A stretch of 64,000 bases of DNA from contig PACZ01000052.1 in NCBI GenBank assembly GCA_002700305.1, positions 9,483 through 73,482 of the forward strand, written 5' to 3'. Origin of the DNA: Hyphomonas sp. Its GTDB lineage: Bacteria; Pseudomonadota; Alphaproteobacteria; Caulobacterales; Hyphomonadaceae. The notes beneath the pieces are model-generated. The model was not told the DNA's origin. It saw only the letters and a program-made list of their open reading frames with translations, and did not search any database. Made by a program: the position numbers and the translations under genes. This document shows, piece by piece, positions 60,782 through 64,000 of the stretch (position 1 is the stretch's first letter; the number at the start of each line of letters is the position of its first letter).

Positions 60782-62883
60782 CCCACCAGACCAGCCCGAT
60801 CTTCGGCAGGCTCGATTGGAGTGTCACGCCGTATACTGACTTGCTTGAGAAGGTCACCAGCAGCACCATCGTTGGCGCCGGGGCGGCCACCGTCCTTGTT
60901 GTTGGCGCGATCGGCGCGGTTGCACTCCTCACCTGGATGCGCTGGTGGAAGCCTCTGTTTCAGGACTGGCTGACCTCTGCCGACGCTAAAAAAATCGGTA
61001 TCATGTATATTGTGCTGGCTCTCGTCATGCTGGCCCGTGGCATTATTGAAGGCTTCGTGATGCGTGCCCATCAGGCGACGGCGCTAGGCACACTGGCGGA
61101 ACCGGAAAGCGGGCTCGTCGCGCCCGATCACTTTGCCCAGCTGTTCAGCACGCACGGGACAATCATGATCTTTTTCGTCGCGATGCCGCTGCTCATCGGG
61201 CTGATCAACTTCGTGCTGCCGCAGCAACTGGGCGCGCGCGATATGGCATTTCCGGTGCTGAACCAGGTCAGCCTCAGCATGACGGCTGCCGGGGCGGGGC
61301 TGATCATGATTTCGTTGCTGATTGGCCAGTTCGGAACGGGAGGCTGGACAATGTACCCGCCTTATACCGGCATCCAATACAGCCCGGGTGAAGGCGTGGA
61401 TTACTGGCTCTGGGCCATCATGATCTCAGGTGTAGGCTCCACGCTGACGGGCATGAATTTCGCGGTCACGATCTTCAAGAAACGGGCGCCGGGTATGCAT
61501 TTCATGCGCATGCCGCTGTTCTGCTGGACCTCGCTATGCGTGGCAATCATGCTGATCTACGCCATGCCAGCGCTGACCGTGTCGAGTTCAATGCTGTTGC
61601 TGGACCGTTATGCAGGCTTCCACTTCTTCACGAATGCCGCAGGCGGCAACATGATGAACTATGCGAACATCTTCTGGATGTTCGGCCATCCGGAGGTCTA
61701 CATCCTCGTCCTGCCGGCGTTCGGCGTGTTCTCGGAAATATCATCGACATTCTCAGGCAAGAAGCTCTACGGCTACACCTCGCTGGTCATTGCCAGCATG
61801 AGCATCTCGGTTATCAGCTTCACTGTATGGCTGCACCACTTCTTCACCATGGGATCCAGCGTTCCTGTCAACATCGCCTTCGGGATCGCGACGATGATCA
61901 TCGGCATCCCGACCGGCGTGAAGGTTTATGACTGGATGGCGACGATGTGGCGGGGCCGGATCAGGGTGACCACGCCGATTGTCTATCTCGTTGGCTTTTT
62001 CATGCTGTTCGTCATTGGAGGCCTGTCGGGCATCATCCTTGCCAACCCGTCGATTGACTATCAGGTCCACAATTCCACCTTCCTGGTAGCGCACTTTCAC
62101 AATGTGATTATTCCCGGTGTGCTCTTTGGAATGCTGGCGGGCATTCATTACTGGTTTCCCAAGGCATTCGGCTTCCGATTGAGCGAGACGTGGGGGCGGC
62201 TCACAGCCTATCTTTTCATCGGGGGCTTCCTGTTCACCTTTATGCCGCTCTATGTTCTGGGTCTGATGGGCATGCCGCGGCGGTCGCCGACCTTCCAGAA
62301 CCCGGAATTCCTGCCATGGATGTACATTGCGGCGTTCGGTGGAGTCCTGATGCTGGTTGCGCTGGCCAGCCTGGTCTGGACCTTCTGGACAAGCTGGCGC
62401 AATCGCGAGCGGCTGGCCGTGCCCGGCGGTGATCCATGGAATGGGGCCACACTCGAATGGTCGAGCCCGGCGCCCGTGCCCGAATGGAATTTTCCGCTTA
62501 TTCCGGTGGTGACCGCGCGTGATGACTGGGGCGCAGCCAAACGCGCAGGCGATCCGTGGAAAGGGCCGGATGAGTATGTCGATATCGAGATGCCCGCGAA
62601 CACCTATCTCGGTGTGGTGCTCGCTGGAGCGGCCTTCTTGCTCGGCTTCGCCATGACCTGGCATATCTGGTGGCTGTCGATCGCAAGCCTGCTCGCTATG
62701 GTCGCAACGATTTTCTGGCGCGGCATACAGGTCGTGGAGCCGGTTATCGTGCCAGCCGAGGAAGTCGAGCGAGCCGACAAGGCGTTCCGCGAAAGGGTTG
62801 CCAATCTCCCCAGCGCGCGCCGCGCCGAGGAGGAGACGGAGCAGAACAGAGGTGTTCCAGACATTACGGAGTTTGCGGGATGA
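60778..62883 (+). CDS. cyoB: Cytochrome o-type ubiquinol oxidase subunit I
   Basis: 701 residues, about fifteen TM helices. Low-spin heme ligand in LFSTHGTIMIFF; CuB/heme region WMFGHPEVYILVLPAFG (His-Tyr cross-link), VWLHHFFTMGS, and the heme pair in FLVAHFHNVIIPG. It reduces O2 to water and pumps protons. The C-terminus is about 40 residues longer than in the E. coli enzyme, with acidic EEVERADKAFRERV and ...EEETEQN. Its stop overlaps the cyoC start. Confidence 0.95.
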   Translation: MTHQTSPIFGRLDWSVTPYTDLLEKVTSSTIVGAGAATVLVVGAIGAVALLTWMRWWKPLFQDWLTSADAKKIGIMYIVLALVMLARGIIEGFVMRAHQATALGTLAEPESGLVAPDHFAQLFSTHGTIMIFFVAMPLLIGLINFVLPQQLGARDMAFPVLNQVSLSMTAAGAGLIMISLLIGQFGTGGWTMYPPYTGIQYSPGEGVDYWLWAIMISGVGSTLTGMNFAVTIFKKRAPGMHFMRMPLFCWTSLCVAIMLIYAMPALTVSSSMLLLDRYAGFHFFTNAAGGNMMNYANIFWMFGHPEVYILVLPAFGVFSEISSTFSGKKLYGYTSLVIASMSISVISFTVWLHHFFTMGSSVPVNIAFGIATMIIGIPTGVKVYDWMATMWRGRIRVTTPIVYLVGFFMLFVIGGLSGIILANPSIDYQVHNSTFLVAHFHNVIIPGVLFGMLAGIHYWFPKAFGFRLSETWGRLTAYLFIGGFLFTFMPLYVLGLMGMPRRSPTFQNPEFLPWMYIAAFGGVLMLVALASLVWTFWTSWRNRERLAVPGGDPWNGATLEWSSPAPVPEWNFPLIPVVTARDDWGAAKRAGDPWKGPDEYVDIEMPANTYLGVVLAGAAFLLGFAMTWHIWWLSIASLLAMVATIFWRGIQVVEPVIVPAEEVERADKAFRERVANLPSARRAEEETEQNRGVPDITEFAG

Positions 62884-63512
62884 GCAATGCAGGCAACGGC
62901 CTCTATCCCGGCCTGAACCTTCGAAGCAGCGAAAGTGAAGCCGGAAAGCAGGCGGAGACCAATGTCTTCGGCTTCTGGGTCTTCCTGATGAGCGACCTCA
63001 TTCTCTTCGGCATTTTGTTTGCCACTTACGCAGCCTATCTGAACCCCGTAGGGCTTGCCGGTGGACCGGGGCCGCAGGACCTGTTCGATATCAGCAGCGT
63101 CGCCATACAGACCGGCCTGCTCCTGCTTGGCGGGGTTGCCTATGGAGGCGTGTCTCTGGCGCTGAAATACGAAGGTGGCGCCAACAAGGTCATCCTCTGG
63201 CTCGTGATCAGCGCGATGCTCGGGACGGGATTCGTTTTTTTCGAGATCAGTGACTTCATCGACCAGGCGCATAAAGGCGGCATTCCCCAGGCGAGCGGCT
63301 GGCTCAGTTCTTATTGGACGCTGGTGGGTCTCCACGGCCTGCATGTCAGCATGGGGATCCTCTGGATCGCCGCGATGATTACGCAGATCAAGATCCGGGG
63401 CCTGGATGACACTGTGAAGATTCGTCTCTCCATACTGGGGGTCTTCTGGCATTTCCTCGACCTTATCTGGGTCGGTATCTTCTCCTTCGTCTTTCTGGTG
63501 CCGCTCACATGA
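62880..63512 (+). CDS. cyoC: Cytochrome o-type ubiquinol oxidase subunit III
   Basis: 210 residues, five TM helices. FGFWVFLMSDLILFGILFATYAAYLN, then the subunit III glutamate in TGFVFFEISDFI, and LVGLHGLHVSMGILWIAAMITQI with WHFLDLIWVGIFSFVFLVPL. It overlaps cyoB and cyoD by 4 bp each. Standard length. Confidence 0.95.
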   Translation: MSNAGNGLYPGLNLRSSESEAGKQAETNVFGFWVFLMSDLILFGILFATYAAYLNPVGLAGGPGPQDLFDISSVAIQTGLLLLGGVAYGGVSLALKYEGGANKVILWLVISAMLGTGFVFFEISDFIDQAHKGGIPQASGWLSSYWTLVGLHGLHVSMGILWIAAMITQIKIRGLDDTVKIRLSILGVFWHFLDLIWVGIFSFVFLVPLT

Positions 63513-63904
63513 CCGCGCCCAATACAGGAGAGATCAATCCGAAAGACAACGCAGCGCATGAGCTGCGCAGCTATGCGACCGGCTTTGTCATCAGCCTGGT
63601 CCTGACGGTGGTGGCCTTCGCCGCCGCGCTTTCGGATATGTCCCCGACGCTGAAGATCGTCATCATCTGTGTGGCGGCGCTGCTTCAGGTGGCCACCCAT
63701 CTGCGCAATTTCCTGCATCTGAGTTTCTCTGGAAACCAGTCTCGCGAGGATTTGCTGCTGGTTCTCTTTTCTGCCAGCCTTCTGGCGATCATGGCGGGCG
63801 GGACGATATGGATCCTGTCGGATCTGCACGGCCGCATGCACGGCAGCCTGGCTCCCCATGCTGCAGTTGCAGAACCTTCCCCCGACAGGGCGTCAGACCA
63901 CTGA
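63509..63904 (+). CDS. cyoD: Cytochrome o-type ubiquinol oxidase subunit IV
   Basis: 131 residues, three TM helices: SYATGFVISLVLTVVAFAAAL, IVIICVAALLQVATHLRNFLHLSF and LVLFSASLLAIMAGGTIWILSDLHGRM. The HLRNFLHLS motif fits CyoD. A polar C-terminal tail of about 20 residues is longer than usual. Last gene seen in the operon; a cyoE homologue is not in the window. Confidence 0.92.
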   Translation: MTAPNTGEINPKDNAAHELRSYATGFVISLVLTVVAFAAALSDMSPTLKIVIICVAALLQVATHLRNFLHLSFSGNQSREDLLLVLFSASLLAIMAGGTIWILSDLHGRMHGSLAPHAAVAEPSPDRASDH

Positions 63905-63911
63905 AGATTTC

Positions 63912-63963
63912 ATTCATCGGAAACCATTGCATCGATGGGCTGATGTCACGGCTTCCGATGAAT
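63912..63963. repeat. Inverted repeat downstream of cyoD
   Basis: attcatcggaa (63912-63922) and ttccgatgaat (63953-63963) are 11-bp exact complements around 30 nt. There is no T-run. It could be a weak terminator or an operator for the gene that begins beyond the window. Confidence 0.5.
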
Positions 63964-64000
63964 CTGACTGTTCGCGCCAGCCTGCTCCAGAGGGATTTGA

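Noticed and set aside
63943-64000. Possible start of a further gene (MSRLPMNLTVRASLLQ) after cyoD
   Set aside because: Only 19 codons are visible, the start overlaps an inverted repeat and no good ribosome site is seen. A sensor kinase is conceivable but cannot be supported.
1-64000. CRISPR arrays, rRNA operons, prophage structural genes, restriction-modification systems
   Set aside because: None seen: no regularly spaced repeats, no rRNA-like sequence, and no phage or R-M proteins among the recognisable genes.

Overview
The window looks like chromosome of an alphaproteobacterium, most probably a Hyphomonadaceae-type marine or aquatic heterotroph. The evidence is the core block rplM-rpsI / argC / phaC / alaC-like / hom / glpX / recJ / tRNA-Glu, a DUF2842 protein, ctaA, two class I PHA synthases, a cyo-type quinol oxidase and a typical alphaproteobacterial TonB-dependent receptor. 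The genus is an inference; no rRNA is present to settle it.

Layout. (1) 1-2858: a metal-response cassette with two CDF-like transporters (one cut by the window edge, one frameshifted), a MerR-family regulator, two matching MerR-type promoters with 19-bp spacers, and two isoprenylcysteine methyltransferase-family membrane proteins. (2) 2859-12814: the DNA-processing half of a conjugative element (ArdC, ParB-like protein, DUF736, HTH protein, TraF-like protease, relaxase, TraG/VirD4, CopG-like protein). The trb mating-pore genes that normally follow are absent. The module stops at a truncated ion-channel gene and a 67-bp inverted-repeat scar. A nested palindrome of about 176 bp lies just upstream of ardC. 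(3) 13023-29160: a catabolic cluster, all on the + strand: TonB receptor, HSD10-type SDR, aldehyde dehydrogenase, acyl-CoA synthetase, AraC regulator, crotonase, SCP2-type thiolase, acyl-CoA dehydrogenase, alpha-methylacyl-CoA racemase, lipoprotein quinohemoprotein alcohol dehydrogenase and an unknown lipoprotein. Together they can be read as uptake, alcohol to aldehyde to acid to CoA ester, epimerisation of a 2-methyl branch, then beta-oxidation. (4) 29557-30606: a 34-bp palindrome, a secreted carboxymuconolactone-decarboxylase-family protein and a MarR regulator.

(5) 30688-39076: a divergent sulfide/persulfide locus. Leftward it encodes rhodanese, RND adaptor, RND pump and an ArsR repressor of BigR/SqrR type; rightward it encodes sulfide:quinone oxidoreductase, a TrxC-like thioredoxin, DUF2892 and a TolC-type channel. 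The RND parts and their likely outer-membrane partner sit at opposite ends of the divergon. (6) 39286-57537: housekeeping and carbon-storage genes (ackA, MaoC-PTA fusion, phaC, DUF2842, ctaA, rplM, rpsI, argC, second phaC, aminotransferase, MaoC hydratase, hom, glpX, recJ).

(7) 57619-59217: an intact tRNA-Glu whose last 19 bp recur 1.5 kb downstream. The two copies bracket an AT-richer insert with one orphan two-TM gene and no integrase; it looks like a very small integrated satellite. (8) 59807-63904: cyoABCD, with overlapping genes.

The most unusual items are the miniature tRNA-Glu element, the nested palindrome before ardC, the efflux-coupled sulfide divergon, and the racemase/PQQ-dehydrogenase catabolic cluster with non-canonical catalytic residues in its acyl-CoA dehydrogenase and crotonase. 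No CRISPR array or rRNA was seen.
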